DNA from: [Clostridium] scindens | Lineage (GTDB): Bacteria; Bacillota; Clostridia; Lachnospirales; Lachnospiraceae | Assembly: GCF_019597925.1 (NCBI RefSeq) | Contig: NZ_CP080442.1 | Coordinates: forward strand, 2,770,001-2,834,000 | Direction: 5' to 3' | DNA length: 64,000 bases | Shown here: positions 33,093-41,693 of the stretch, piece by piece | Numbering within the stretch: the first letter of the stretch is position 1 | Layout: every line of letters begins with the position of its first letter | Notes under the pieces: model-generated | What the model saw: the letters and a program-made list of their open reading frames with translations, nothing else | Databases searched by the model: none | Told to the model about the DNA's origin: nothing | Made by a program: the position numbers and the translations under genes

Positions 33093-33514
33093 TGGGTGAA
33101 AACCTAATCTTACATTACGACATATCAGGCGACGATTTTACACGTGCCGGCGAAGCCAGCAGCGATGTAAAGAACAAACTAAAAGTCATGGGCGTAGATA
33201 ACAATGTGATACGAAAAGTGGCTATTGCCATGTATGAAGGCGAGATCAATATGGTGATCCACGCCAACGGCGGAACCATTACCGTCGAGATATCCCACGA
33301 CAGCATACGGATGATTCTTGCCGATACCGGTCCCGGTATCGCAGACATTGACAAGGCAATGGAAAAAGGCTATTCCACTGCCCCTGAGGAAGTGCGCGCA
33401 TTAGGCTTTGGCGCAGGGATGGGATTGCCGAACATGAAAAAATATTCCGACTATATGAACATTGAAACCACCATTGGCGTCGGTACTACCGTAACCATGG
33501 ATGTTCATTTATAG
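33092..33514 (+). CDS. RsbW/SpoIIAB-like serine kinase (anti-sigma factor fold)
   Basis: A 140-residue GHKL ATPase. The N box reads AMYEGEINMVIHANG near residue 45, G1 is ADTGPGIAD near 75 and G2 is GFGAGMGLPNMKKYSD near 108. This is the compact layout of SpoIIAB/RsbW anti-sigma kinases, which phosphorylate a STAS-domain antagonist. The ATG overlaps the DRTGG gene stop (TAATG), so translation is coupled. No sigma factor or STAS antagonist is encoded in the window. The target could be the SpoIIE phosphatase partner at a distance (inference). Confidence 0.85.
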   Translation: MGENLILHYDISGDDFTRAGEASSDVKNKLKVMGVDNNVIRKVAIAMYEGEINMVIHANGGTITVEISHDSIRMILADTGPGIADIDKAMEKGYSTAPEEVRALGFGAGMGLPNMKKYSDYMNIETTIGVGTTVTMDVHL

Positions 33515-33533
33515 ACAGCAGGGAGGGAGAAGC

Positions 33534-34907
33534 TTGGACAAATTCATTCATTCAGTAAAACTAGACGAAGATGCCTGCATCGGCTGTATAAACTGCATTA
33601 AATACTGTCCGACCCAGGCCATACGGGTACATAACGGGAAGGCTAAGATCACGCCGGAATTCTGCGTTGACTGCGGCCGCTGCCTGCGCTATTGTCCGCA
33701 TCACGCGAAGGTTGCCATTTACGATTCCATTGAAGAGATCCGCAATTATAAGTATACGGTTGCCCTGCCTGCCCCTTCTCTCTATACGCAGTTCAACAAT
33801 CTGACCAACGTGGACATCGTCTTAAACGCGCTGCTGTCCATGGGGTTTGACGATGTGTTTGAAGTCAGCGCGGCTGCCGAACTGGTATCGGAGGCGTCCC
33901 GCGCCTACATCAGCGAGCATCGGGACGAGGCGCCTTTTATCAGCACGGCCTGCCCTACTATCGTAAGGATCATCCGCGTCAAGTATCCTACACTGATACC
34001 GCGGCTGCTTCCCCTGAAGCCCCCGGTAGAAGTTGCGGCTGAAATAGCCCGGAAGAGGGCGATTGAAAAGACGGGGCTTAAGTCCGAAGATATCGGCATC
34101 TTCTTTATATCCCCCTGCCCGTCAAAGGTGACCTATGTCAAATCCCCTCTGGGAATAGATAAAAGTCAGATTGACAAAGTGCTGGCTATAAAAGAGGTCT
34201 ATCCCATTCTTCTGGAGCATATGACTCACGACGAGAGCAAGCTTAAGCCTCTGGCCGCATCTGGGCGCATCGGCATCGGCTGGAGCAATGCCGGCGGAGA
34301 ATCCGCAGGGCTGATCACCGATAATTATCTGGCCTGCGACGGCATCATGAGCGCGCTTCGCGTTCTTGGGGATCTGGAGGACGAAAAGTTCCATGGCTTA
34401 AAATTCGTAGAGTTGAACGCCTGCAACGGCGGATGCGTGGGAGGTCCTCTTACTGTAGAGAATCCCTATGTTGCCACCGCCAAATCCAAGAAACTGCACA
34501 GATATCTTCCGGTGGCCCAGACTCATGCCAGCAATTTTGATGATATTGATTACCACTGGAGCAGCTTCGTAGAATATGAGCCTGTATTCCGCCTCGGCCA
34601 TTCCTTCCGGGAAAGCCTGGAGATGATGGGACTTATCGAGGAACTGACAGAGCAACTGCCCGGACTTGACTGCGGCTCCTGCGGAGCGCCTACCTGCCGC
34701 GCCCTGGCAGAGGACATCGTACGCGGAGAGGCTACAAGGACCGACTGTATCTATGCCTTCCATGAGTATATTAACACGCTCTCCAAGGAGATCTCATCCC
34801 TCACCCGCTCGCTGAACCTAAGCTGCGGCAACAATGACGAGTCGGTAAGGATTCTGGAGGATTACATAGAGAAGCTTACAACAGAGCTGGATAAAAAGGA
34901 GCGATGA
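33534..34907 (+). CDS. [FeFe]-hydrogenase-like protein without PAS (putative non-catalytic)
   Basis: A protein of about 457 residues. It opens with two [4Fe-4S] motifs (CIGCINCIKYC, CVDCGRCLRYC), then an H-cluster-like domain and a CGSCGAPTC cluster motif near residue 385, followed by a short helical tail. The H-cluster motifs read TACPTIV, SPCPSKVTY and CNGGCVGGP: the Trp of motif 1 and the GGG of motif 3 are absent, and so is the glutamate of motif 2. This argues against ordinary H2 turnover. A TTG start with GGGAGGGAG 8 bases upstream is the best fit; a longer ATG reading has no binding site. It resembles the protein at 24188-25900 except for the PAS domain. Confidence 0.78.
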   Translation: MDKFIHSVKLDEDACIGCINCIKYCPTQAIRVHNGKAKITPEFCVDCGRCLRYCPHHAKVAIYDSIEEIRNYKYTVALPAPSLYTQFNNLTNVDIVLNALLSMGFDDVFEVSAAAELVSEASRAYISEHRDEAPFISTACPTIVRIIRVKYPTLIPRLLPLKPPVEVAAEIARKRAIEKTGLKSEDIGIFFISPCPSKVTYVKSPLGIDKSQIDKVLAIKEVYPILLEHMTHDESKLKPLAASGRIGIGWSNAGGESAGLITDNYLACDGIMSALRVLGDLEDEKFHGLKFVELNACNGGCVGGPLTVENPYVATAKSKKLHRYLPVAQTHASNFDDIDYHWSSFVEYEPVFRLGHSFRESLEMMGLIEELTEQLPGLDCGSCGAPTCRALAEDIVRGEATRTDCIYAFHEYINTLSKEISSLTRSLNLSCGNNDESVRILEDYIEKLTTELDKKER

Positions 34908-34909
34908 TT

Positions 34910-35242
34910 ATGACGACTGTACAGACATTGATCGATGCCGGATTATTTGCCTTAAAGGAGCCTGGCAATGCATCCTTGGAGATCGCGAAGGTATTCTGCT
35001 GCGACCTCCTCAGCATAGCCATGAGCAAAGCGCCGGAAAACGGCGCCTGGGTCACCGTCATGGGGAACAAGAACACGCTGGCCGTGGCTTCCCTAGCGGA
35101 TGTCTCCTGCATTATCCTGGCAGAGGGAATCACCTTTTCAGACGAGGATCTCGCCTGTGCCAAAAAGGAAAGAATTGCCGTCTTTGAGACGGAACTTCCG
35201 GTCTTTGACGCTGCGCTTAAGATTCAGGAGCTGCTGTCATGA
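34910..35242 (+). CDS. Second DRTGG-like protein
   Basis: A 110-residue alpha/beta protein of the same size and fold class as the DRTGG protein at 32742-33092, with a matching SLADVSCIILAEG segment followed by an AKKERIAVFETELPVFDAAL region. It has no catalytic motif. The ATG at 34910 is chosen because AAGGAG lies 8 bases upstream; an ATG at 34904 overlaps the previous stop but is only 2 bases from that site. The next gene begins inside its stop. Confidence 0.78.
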   Translation: MTTVQTLIDAGLFALKEPGNASLEIAKVFCCDLLSIAMSKAPENGAWVTVMGNKNTLAVASLADVSCIILAEGITFSDEDLACAKKERIAVFETELPVFDAALKIQELLS

Positions 35243-35958
35243 TTCCCCTGTATTATGATCTTCATATGCATTCCTGCCTGTCTCCTTGCGGCGACGATGA
35301 CATGACCCCTGCCAATCTCGTGGGCATGGCCGCCGTCAAGGGACTGGACGTGATTGCGCTGACAGATCACAATTCCTGCAAGAACTGTCCGGCTGCTATG
35401 AAGCATGGAGAAGAATATGGCGTTATCGTCATTCCTGGGATGGAACTGACCACATCAGAGGAAGTCCATGTGGTCTGCCTCTTTCCGACCCTTGATGATG
35501 CGCTTTCTTTTGATGCCTATGTTTATGACCATATCCTTCCCATAAAGAACAAGGAACATATCTTTGGCAGGCAGCAGATCATGGATGCACAGGATCATGT
35601 TATCGGAAATGTCGAGCGCCTGCTGATCAGCGCCACAGATATCTCCTTTGACCGCATATTCGCCCTGGCCTCTTCCTACCACGGCATCGCATATCCGGCC
35701 CACATTGACAAAACTACAACAAGTTTGCTGTCCAATCTTGGCTTCGTTCCCCCTGACAGCACCTTTCTTTGTGCAGAAATTCACAATATGGGCAACCTTC
35801 ATCGCATACAAAAAGAGCACCCTTACTTTCTGCAATGTAACATTGTCAGCAGTTCGGATGCTCACTATCTTGAAGATATAAATGAACCCTATTATCAGCT
35901 GTATTCCGAGTCCCGATCCATACCCGATATTCTGGCCGGACTCTTACGGCATGCCTAG
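35239..35958 (+). CDS. PHP-domain metal-dependent phosphoesterase
   Basis: A 239-residue PHP protein. Metal ligands appear in order: DLHMHSCLSPCGDDD at residues 5-19, ALTDHNSC near 38, GMELTTSEEVHVVCLF near 62 and an SSDAHYLED block near 203. The family includes histidinol-phosphate phosphatase and nucleotide phosphoesterases such as those acting on AMP-like nucleotides; the specificity is not visible. It is the last gene of the DRTGG operon, sharing ATGA with its predecessor. It may turn over a signal sensed by the operon (inference). Confidence 0.88.
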   Translation: MIPLYYDLHMHSCLSPCGDDDMTPANLVGMAAVKGLDVIALTDHNSCKNCPAAMKHGEEYGVIVIPGMELTTSEEVHVVCLFPTLDDALSFDAYVYDHILPIKNKEHIFGRQQIMDAQDHVIGNVERLLISATDISFDRIFALASSYHGIAYPAHIDKTTTSLLSNLGFVPPDSTFLCAEIHNMGNLHRIQKEHPYFLQCNIVSSSDAHYLEDINEPYYQLYSESRSIPDILAGLLRHA

Positions 35959-35960
35959 CG

Positions 35961-36656
35961 CTATTTCTCCCGGAAACGGTAGCCTACTCCGATCTCCGTC
36001 AGCACATATTCAGGATTTGCCGGATCCTTTTCAATCTTTCTTCTCAACGTCGCCATGAATACGCGCAGGTTTCCGGCATCGATATCCTCCGCATACCCCC
36101 ATATCTCACGGATAATATAATTATGGGTCAGAACCTTCCCTCTGTTGGCGATCAGCAGCAGTAGTATCTTATACTCGATCGGAGTCAGATGCACCTCTTC
36201 TCCTTCTACCAGCACTTTCCGCTTCTCATAATCCACCGTCAGGCTACCGGTAGAGAACACGGTCATGATCTCTTCCTGCCGGGCCGTACCGGTTTTCCTT
36301 AAGCCGGCGCGTATCCTTGCCATTAGTTCTCCCATATAGAAAGGCTTCGTCACATAATCATCCGCCCCCGCATCCAGGGCCTGGATCTTCTCCCCTTCCT
36401 CCTGCCTGGCTGACACTACGATGATGGGAATATCCGAAACCTCCCGCACGCTTTTGATTACTTCCATGCCATCTCCATCCGGAAGCCCCAGATCCAGAAT
36501 GATCAGATCCGGCTGATTGGCATAAAACAAACTGACTGCCTCTTCCACAGACTTGGCAACGAAGAACGCATATTCTTCCTTTTTCAATGTCATGCTGATA
36601 AAATTTATAATATACTTGTCATCTTCTACGATTAATAATGTCTTCTTGTCTTCCAT
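35961..36656 (-). CDS. kdpE: KdpE-like response regulator
   Basis: A 231-residue OmpR-family regulator. The receiver has LLIVEDDK at the N-terminus, the phosphoacceptor aspartate in LIILDLGLPDGDG near residue 53 and the lysine in VTKPFYMGE near 102. The C-terminal winged helix ends in a typical TVRRKIEKDP-like stretch (RRKIEKDPANPEYV). The start is the ATG MEDKKTLL, 6 bases from the sensor-kinase stop. It should be phosphorylated by the adjacent kinase. The nearby K+ transporter genes suggest the ktr operon as a target, although no kdpFABC lies in the window. Confidence 0.92.
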   Translation of the reverse strand: MEDKKTLLIVEDDKYIINFISMTLKKEEYAFFVAKSVEEAVSLFYANQPDLIILDLGLPDGDGMEVIKSVREVSDIPIIVVSARQEEGEKIQALDAGADDYVTKPFYMGELMARIRAGLRKTGTARQEEIMTVFSTGSLTVDYEKRKVLVEGEEVHLTPIEYKILLLLIANRGKVLTHNYIIREIWGYAEDIDAGNLRVFMATLRRKIEKDPANPEYVLTEIGVGYRFREK

Positions 36657-36661
36657 ATCTT

Positions 36662-38086
36662 TTATTCCACTTGCTTGGCCGGGATCCAGAATATAAATCT
36701 GGCTCCCCCCGCATTCCTGTTCTCCTCCCATATATCACCGCCGTGGGCATGCACCACTTCCTTGCAAATGGTAAGTCCAAGCCCGATTCCGCGTTTCTGG
36801 TCCGTGCTTTTATCACCGCCGGAGACAAATTCATCAAATATTCTCTCCCTCAGTTCTTCCGGAACGCCATCCCCGTCATCTTCTATGACAAAATATGCCT
36901 TATGATCCCGGTAGGACACGCTAAGAGATATGCTTCCGCCTTCTTTTGTATGCTTCATGGCATTGTCAAGCAGGTTGATGATCACCTGGGCAATCATCCT
37001 GGCATCCATATCTGCCACGATAACCTCCTTTGGCAGCGATACCTGGAAATTCCGCCTGTCCCTTAAGCCGATCACGTGAAGGGATGCTTCATTAATCACA
37101 TCATCAACGACTTCCGGACTCTTATTAATAAACTGCTGCCCGCTCTCGATCTTCGTCATGCTCAGGATATTCTCCATCATCTTCATCAGCCACATAGACT
37201 GCTCCATAATATCCTGTACCAGCTGGGCGCGCTCAGGCGAATCCATATCCTCGGATTCCAGGATCAGCCCGCAGTCGCCCATGATCCCGGTCAAAGGCGT
37301 ACGAAAATCATGGGATATGCTTCTGAGCATGCTGCTCTTCATATGCTCCCTCTCTACCTCTACCTTGATCCGCTCCTGTTCCGCATAGATCATCTCCCGG
37401 TCAAGCGCGATCCCGATCTGGTTAGCCGCAGTCTTGACGATCAGCTCCTGCTCCACGCTGAGTCCCTGATTGTGGTTTAATACCTTCAGTATTCCTATCT
37501 GCTTCACCATGCCTATGATAGGAAACATCATATAATCCCTGGAGGTATACTCCTTGCCCGCCCCGGATACCACCGTCTCATCCAGCAGTTCCACGATGCA
37601 CTCGTATCCCGTATGCTCGTAGATATGCCGGATGCCCAGCTCGATGATCTTCTCCTTGCCGGTAGCATTGATGAACTGTTCCGACATCTCGTACAGGCGG
37701 GTGGCAGTCTCCTCATTCTTCTTCGATATAATCAGCTGCTTCTGGAACCTGACGGTAAGGCTGGACGATATAAATGCGGCAATCAAAAAGAACGCCATGA
37801 GTGCCACATCGTTGGGATTCATGATGGCAAATGTATGAACTGGTACCGTAAAGAAATAATTGAATATCAGCACGCTGGAGATTGCGCCAAAAATTCCATA
37901 TTCATACCCCCAGGTACAGGTGCTGACCAGAAGGACGCCCACCATGAATACCATAAGGACGTTCTCCTTGGCCACGCCAAAGTGATTCAGGATCAGTCCC
38001 AGTATGCTGGCTGTTATCACGATCGCCGCGGTCTTTGCCACGTATGCTATTTTTTTATTTTTTAACAGTACTCTTATCTTCTCCAT
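36662..38086 (-). CDS. kdpD: KdpD-like sensor histidine kinase lacking the N-terminal KdpD domain
   Basis: A 474-residue membrane kinase. It starts with four membrane segments (DUF4118 type, up to about residue 110), then a GAF-like region, then a phosphoacceptor helix with SHDFRTPLTGIMGD, and N, G1 and G2 boxes (NLLDNAMKHT, DDGDGVP and GIGLGLTICKEV). Full KdpD proteins have about 890 residues; the N-terminal K+-sensing KdpD and Usp domains are absent here, so it is a short version. It lies 17 bases after ktrA in the same direction, and the response regulator follows. Confidence 0.9.
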   Translation of the reverse strand: MEKIRVLLKNKKIAYVAKTAAIVITASILGLILNHFGVAKENVLMVFMVGVLLVSTCTWGYEYGIFGAISSVLIFNYFFTVPVHTFAIMNPNDVALMAFFLIAAFISSSLTVRFQKQLIISKKNEETATRLYEMSEQFINATGKEKIIELGIRHIYEHTGYECIVELLDETVVSGAGKEYTSRDYMMFPIIGMVKQIGILKVLNHNQGLSVEQELIVKTAANQIGIALDREMIYAEQERIKVEVEREHMKSSMLRSISHDFRTPLTGIMGDCGLILESEDMDSPERAQLVQDIMEQSMWLMKMMENILSMTKIESGQQFINKSPEVVDDVINEASLHVIGLRDRRNFQVSLPKEVIVADMDARMIAQVIINLLDNAMKHTKEGGSISLSVSYRDHKAYFVIEDDGDGVPEELRERIFDEFVSGGDKSTDQKRGIGLGLTICKEVVHAHGGDIWEENRNAGGARFIFWIPAKQVE

Positions 38087-38103
38087 TTACCCATCATAGC
38101 ATC

Positions 38104-38757
38104 TTACTTGATATTTGCCAATATCTTGTCTACGTCTTTCTTAAGGCCGATCACCATAAGATGAATGCTGTCGTTCATCTTGTAGTCAGCCCTTGGAAGC
38201 AGCTGCAGATGCCCGTTCTCCTTGATTCCCAGCACGCTTACGTGATATTTGGAGCGGATATCCACCTCCCGGATGCTTTTCCCTATCCAGCTGTGCATTG
38301 GCGGAATCTCAAAGATGGAGTATCCTTCTGCCAGTTCGATATAGTCAAACACATGGTTGGCGCTGTGCTTGACTGCCAGCCGCTCCGCAATATCCCTGTC
38401 AGGATATATCACCTCGTCCGCCCCGTTCCTAAGCAGGAATTTGGCATGAATGTCGCGGTTTGCCTTGCTTACCACATATTTCCCGCCCAGTTCCTTAACC
38501 AGGCTGGTAATCTCCAGGCTGCTTTGAAAGTTGGAGCCGATGCATACAAAGCAGATGTCAAAATTCCCCACGCCCAGATTCCTCAGCACCTCTTCATTGG
38601 TGCAGTCTCCAATCTTCGCTGTCGTCGCTATCGGAAGCAAATCCTCCACATTCGCCTCCACCTTGTCTACAACCATCACTTCATTTCCTAGGCGGATCAT
38701 ATTCTTGCACAGATGATGCCCAAACCTTCCTAAGCCAATAATTAATACAGATTTCAT
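38104..38757 (-). CDS. ktrA: KtrA-like K+ uptake regulatory protein (RCK)
   Basis: A 217-residue single RCK protein with the Rossmann motif IIGLGRFGHHLCKNMI at the N-terminus, the acid at strand 2 (VVDKVE), and a TrkA-C domain in the last 80 residues. KtrA forms an octameric ring that binds ATP/ADP and gates KtrB. It is 26 bases downstream of ktrB in the same direction. At 220 residues it is the single-domain KtrA/TrkA-like form, distinct from the tandem TrkA at 16542-17900. Confidence 0.92.
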   Translation of the reverse strand: MKSVLIIGLGRFGHHLCKNMIRLGNEVMVVDKVEANVEDLLPIATTAKIGDCTNEEVLRNLGVGNFDICFVCIGSNFQSSLEITSLVKELGGKYVVSKANRDIHAKFLLRNGADEVIYPDRDIAERLAVKHSANHVFDYIELAEGYSIFEIPPMHSWIGKSIREVDIRSKYHVSVLGIKENGHLQLLPRADYKMNDSIHLMVIGLKKDVDKILANIK

Positions 38758-38782
38758 CTTTCTCTCCCCAATCTATTTTATT

Positions 38783-40123
38783 CTAGCCTATGGTAATCGG
38801 CTCTACCGGCACTTTCACCGGCACTTCGGCTTTATGCCCCCGAAGCGAAAGGGCAAACGTCAGGCTTCCTACCCTTCCACAGTACATCAGGAATACTAAT
38901 ACCAGTTTTGAAACCTCCGTCAGATCCCGCGTGATTCCGGTAGACATTCCTACCGTTCCGATGGCCGATATTACTTCAAATACGATATCCATCACTGGCT
39001 GCGGCTGGACTGCTGCCAGAATCATCACTGCCATGAATACCAGGAACAGATTCGTGCACAGGACCGTACTGGCTTTGCGGATCGCGCCGTCATCCAGCCT
39101 GCGTCCGAATACATTGCAATAGGTCTTATTCCTTAGATTGGCGCTTACGTAGACAAGCAATACCACGAATGTGGTGGTTTTAATTCCGCCTGCCGTAGAC
39201 CCAGGACTGCCCCCAATAAACATGAGGAATATGGTAAGCATCTTGCTGTTATCGGTCAGCGCTGCCGTATCTACCGTATTAAATCCTGCCGTTCTTGCCG
39301 TCACAGAACCAAACAAGGAACTTAGCACCTTTCCTTGGGTGGACATCCCATCCAGCGTGTTCTGGCTTTCAAACAGATATAGAAGCGCCGCTCCTCCTAT
39401 TACCAGGATTGCCGTTGTCACCAGCACAATCTTGGTATGAAGACGGTATCGGCTAATATGGTGGCGGTGGGTGGATACGTCATTCCAGACGAAAAATCCA
39501 ATGCCGCCTATGATAATCAAAGCCATGATCACGATATTTACAAGCGGGTCATCATAATATCCGGTAAATGAAGTATAGGGAGCGTCTTTTCCCATCAGAT
39601 CAAATCCGGCGTTGCAGAACGCGGAAATGGAGTGGAATATCCCATAATAGACGGCCTTTCCCCATCCCATCTGTTCTTGGAAGCGAAGAGTAAGAAGCGC
39701 GGCTCCGACTCCTTCAAACAGGAGGGTTCCCAGCATGATCTTTTTTGCCAGCCGGACAATTCCTCCAATCTGCAGAATGTTGACGCTCTCTTGCAGCGTC
39801 CCCCGCATCCATAGTCCAATCTTCCTTCGGAGGATGATGGCAAAAAATACGCCAATGGTCATAAACCCCAGGCCGCCAATCTGAATCATCGCAAGAATGA
39901 TACACTGTCCGAACATCGTCCATTTGCTAAACGTGTCTGCGATTACCAGGCCCGTCACGCAGGACGCCGACGTGGCTGTAAAAAGGGCATCCGGAAATGA
40001 AGTTGCAAGTCCGTCCCTGCTGGCCGCCGGAAGCATCAGAAGCAGCGCTCCTGTTAGGATGATCAGCGCATAGCCAATCACGATCATCTGTGTCTGCGTC
40101 AGTTTACGAATCATAACTTTCAT
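38783..40123 (-). CDS. ktrB: KtrB-like K+ transporter
   Basis: A 446-residue membrane protein of the TrkH/KtrB superfamily in the shorter KtrB form. Pore segments include ATSASCVTGLVIADT near residue 50, HSISAFCNAGFDLMG near 165, VTARTAGFNTVDTA near 275 and IGTVGMSTGITRDL near 390. It should import K+ with Na+ as the driving ion. Its start overlaps the stop of the preceding RCK-like gene (ATGA), and KtrA follows. Confidence 0.93.
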   Translation of the reverse strand: MKVMIRKLTQTQMIVIGYALIILTGALLLMLPAASRDGLATSFPDALFTATSASCVTGLVIADTFSKWTMFGQCIILAMIQIGGLGFMTIGVFFAIILRRKIGLWMRGTLQESVNILQIGGIVRLAKKIMLGTLLFEGVGAALLTLRFQEQMGWGKAVYYGIFHSISAFCNAGFDLMGKDAPYTSFTGYYDDPLVNIVIMALIIIGGIGFFVWNDVSTHRHHISRYRLHTKIVLVTTAILVIGGAALLYLFESQNTLDGMSTQGKVLSSLFGSVTARTAGFNTVDTAALTDNSKMLTIFLMFIGGSPGSTAGGIKTTTFVVLLVYVSANLRNKTYCNVFGRRLDDGAIRKASTVLCTNLFLVFMAVMILAAVQPQPVMDIVFEVISAIGTVGMSTGITRDLTEVSKLVLVFLMYCGRVGSLTFALSLRGHKAEVPVKVPVEPITIG

Positions 40124-40599
40124 GCTATCACGACCTCGTTTCCCGACATGGCGTTTTCCAGCTGCTCTGTGATCTTGATATCCCGGTTCAGCACCTGGAT
40201 ATGAAAACGCTTGTATACAATATAATTTACATGGTCATTGCAGATGCCGTACAGCTGCTCCGTATGGTATATCTTTCGCAATAGGCTGCAGACGGAAAGA
40301 TTGTCTTCATCCGAGGAAGATATGGCAATTACGAGACTGACATTCTTCCAGTCCTTTTTCAGGCATGCTTCTTCAATAAATATCGGCCTCAGCCCCCTGC
40401 CCTTAAGCCACCTTCCAATCTCTTCTGTCCACTCGTCTTCTCCAAACACAACCGCGCAGGGTTCCTGCGACTCGTTTTGCGCCTCTTCTGCCTGTAGCTT
40501 CTTTTCTTCTCCTACCCAGTGATCCAGCCGGAAGGTCAGGTAGTATCCGTATCCGGCGGCAGCTGCCATAATTAAAATTAATAGAATATTTGTCAACAT
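40120..40599 (-). CDS. Membrane-anchored degenerate RCK (TrkA-N-like) protein
   Basis: A 159-residue protein. Residues 4-22 are one membrane helix (NILLILIMAAAAGYGYYLTF), then about 20 charged residues, then a fold resembling the RCK Rossmann domain. SLVIAISSSDEDNLSVCSLLRK parallels the VIALTGMDEENI region of TrkA, and the following ICNDHVNYIVYKRFHIQVLN aligns with the strand before the TrkA-C domain. The glycine-rich NAD loop GxGxxG is absent; at its place is VVFGEDEWTEEIGRW. It is the first gene of the ktrB-ktrA-kdpD-kdpE operon, overlapping ktrB. A regulatory or assembly subunit is likely. Confidence 0.75.
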   Translation of the reverse strand: MLTNILLILIMAAAAGYGYYLTFRLDHWVGEEKKLQAEEAQNESQEPCAVVFGEDEWTEEIGRWLKGRGLRPIFIEEACLKKDWKNVSLVIAISSSDEDNLSVCSLLRKIYHTEQLYGICNDHVNYIVYKRFHIQVLNRDIKITEQLENAMSGNEVVIA

Positions 40600-40715
40600 A
40601 TCATCACCCTCTTCTTCTACCTATAGCATAATCTACTTTGCATTAAGACGGTAATAATATTGAGGAATCCGTATTAAGATTCCATTTAGACCGATATTTT
40701 TGTCTTGCTTTTTTC

Positions 40716-41693
40716 CTATCCTATGCGCCCTTCTTCCATATAGCCGGCCAGCTCTTTGGCAAAATAAGTAAGATAACTCTGGGCGCCTGCGCGGTACGCG
40801 GCAACTGCAGTCTCGCAGACAATCTGCGCCTCATCAATCCAGCCTTTTTGCGCCGCCGCCTTGATCATGGCATATTCTCCGCTGACACTGTAGGCGGCAA
40901 TTGGAAGATTTGTGGCCTCTTTCGCGCGGGCAATCATATCCAGATACGCAAGCGCCGGTTTCACCATAATAATATCTGCGCCTTCTTCTTCATCCAAAAG
41001 CACTTCCTTGATGCCTTCCCTGCTATTGTGATAATCCATCTGATAACTTTTCCGGTCTCCGAAAGCCGGCGCAGAATCCGCCGCGTCCCTGAACGGGGCA
41101 TAGAACCCGGACGCATATTTAACGGCATAGGACATAATCGGCGTATTTACATAATCATTTTCATCCAGAACTTTTCTTATGGCCTTTACCCTCCCATCCA
41201 TCATATCGGAAGGCGCTACCATATCAGCACCGGCTTGCACATGCGACAGCGCCGTCTTGGCAAGTACTTTAAGCGTGGAGTCATTCTCTACGCTGCTGCC
41301 GCATAGCATTCCGCAGTGGCCGTGGGAGGTGTATTCGCACAGACATACATCCGTAATATAGTACAAGTCCGGGAAGCGTCTCTTTGCCTCCTTCAGCGCC
41401 CTCTGGATGATTCCATCCTCCGCGTATGCCTGGCTCGCCTTCTCATCCTTATGTCCGGGAATCCCGAACAGCATAACCGCATTAACGCCAGCATCGCTTA
41501 CCTGTTCGAGTTCATAGAACATCTGGTCAACGCTGTATCTGTACTGGCCGATCATGGAAGGAATCTCTTCCCGGATTCCCTCACCTTCTCTTACAAACAT
41601 TGGATAGATCAGCGAGGATTTGTCTATTCTCGTCTCTCTCACCATTTTCCTTAGTGCTTCATTCTGCCTTAATCTTCTGGGTCTCTTTATCAT
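40716..41693 (-). CDS. hemB: Porphobilinogen synthase (delta-aminolevulinic acid dehydratase)
   Basis: A 325-residue enzyme that condenses two ALA molecules to porphobilinogen. The zinc-site cysteines are all present (DVCLCEYTSHGHCGML near residue 118), so this is the zinc form. The Schiff-base lysines are in APSDMMDGRVKAIR (near 170-180, with a lysine nearby in AVKYASGFYAPFRDA) and MVKPALAYLDM near 250. It overlaps the fusion gene upstream by four bases (ATGA) and ends the minus-strand tetrapyrrole operon. Confidence 0.97.
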   Translation of the reverse strand: MIKRPRRLRQNEALRKMVRETRIDKSSLIYPMFVREGEGIREEIPSMIGQYRYSVDQMFYELEQVSDAGVNAVMLFGIPGHKDEKASQAYAEDGIIQRALKEAKRRFPDLYYITDVCLCEYTSHGHCGMLCGSSVENDSTLKVLAKTALSHVQAGADMVAPSDMMDGRVKAIRKVLDENDYVNTPIMSYAVKYASGFYAPFRDAADSAPAFGDRKSYQMDYHNSREGIKEVLLDEEEGADIIMVKPALAYLDMIARAKEATNLPIAAYSVSGEYAMIKAAAQKGWIDEAQIVCETAVAAYRAGAQSYLTYFAKELAGYMEEGRIG

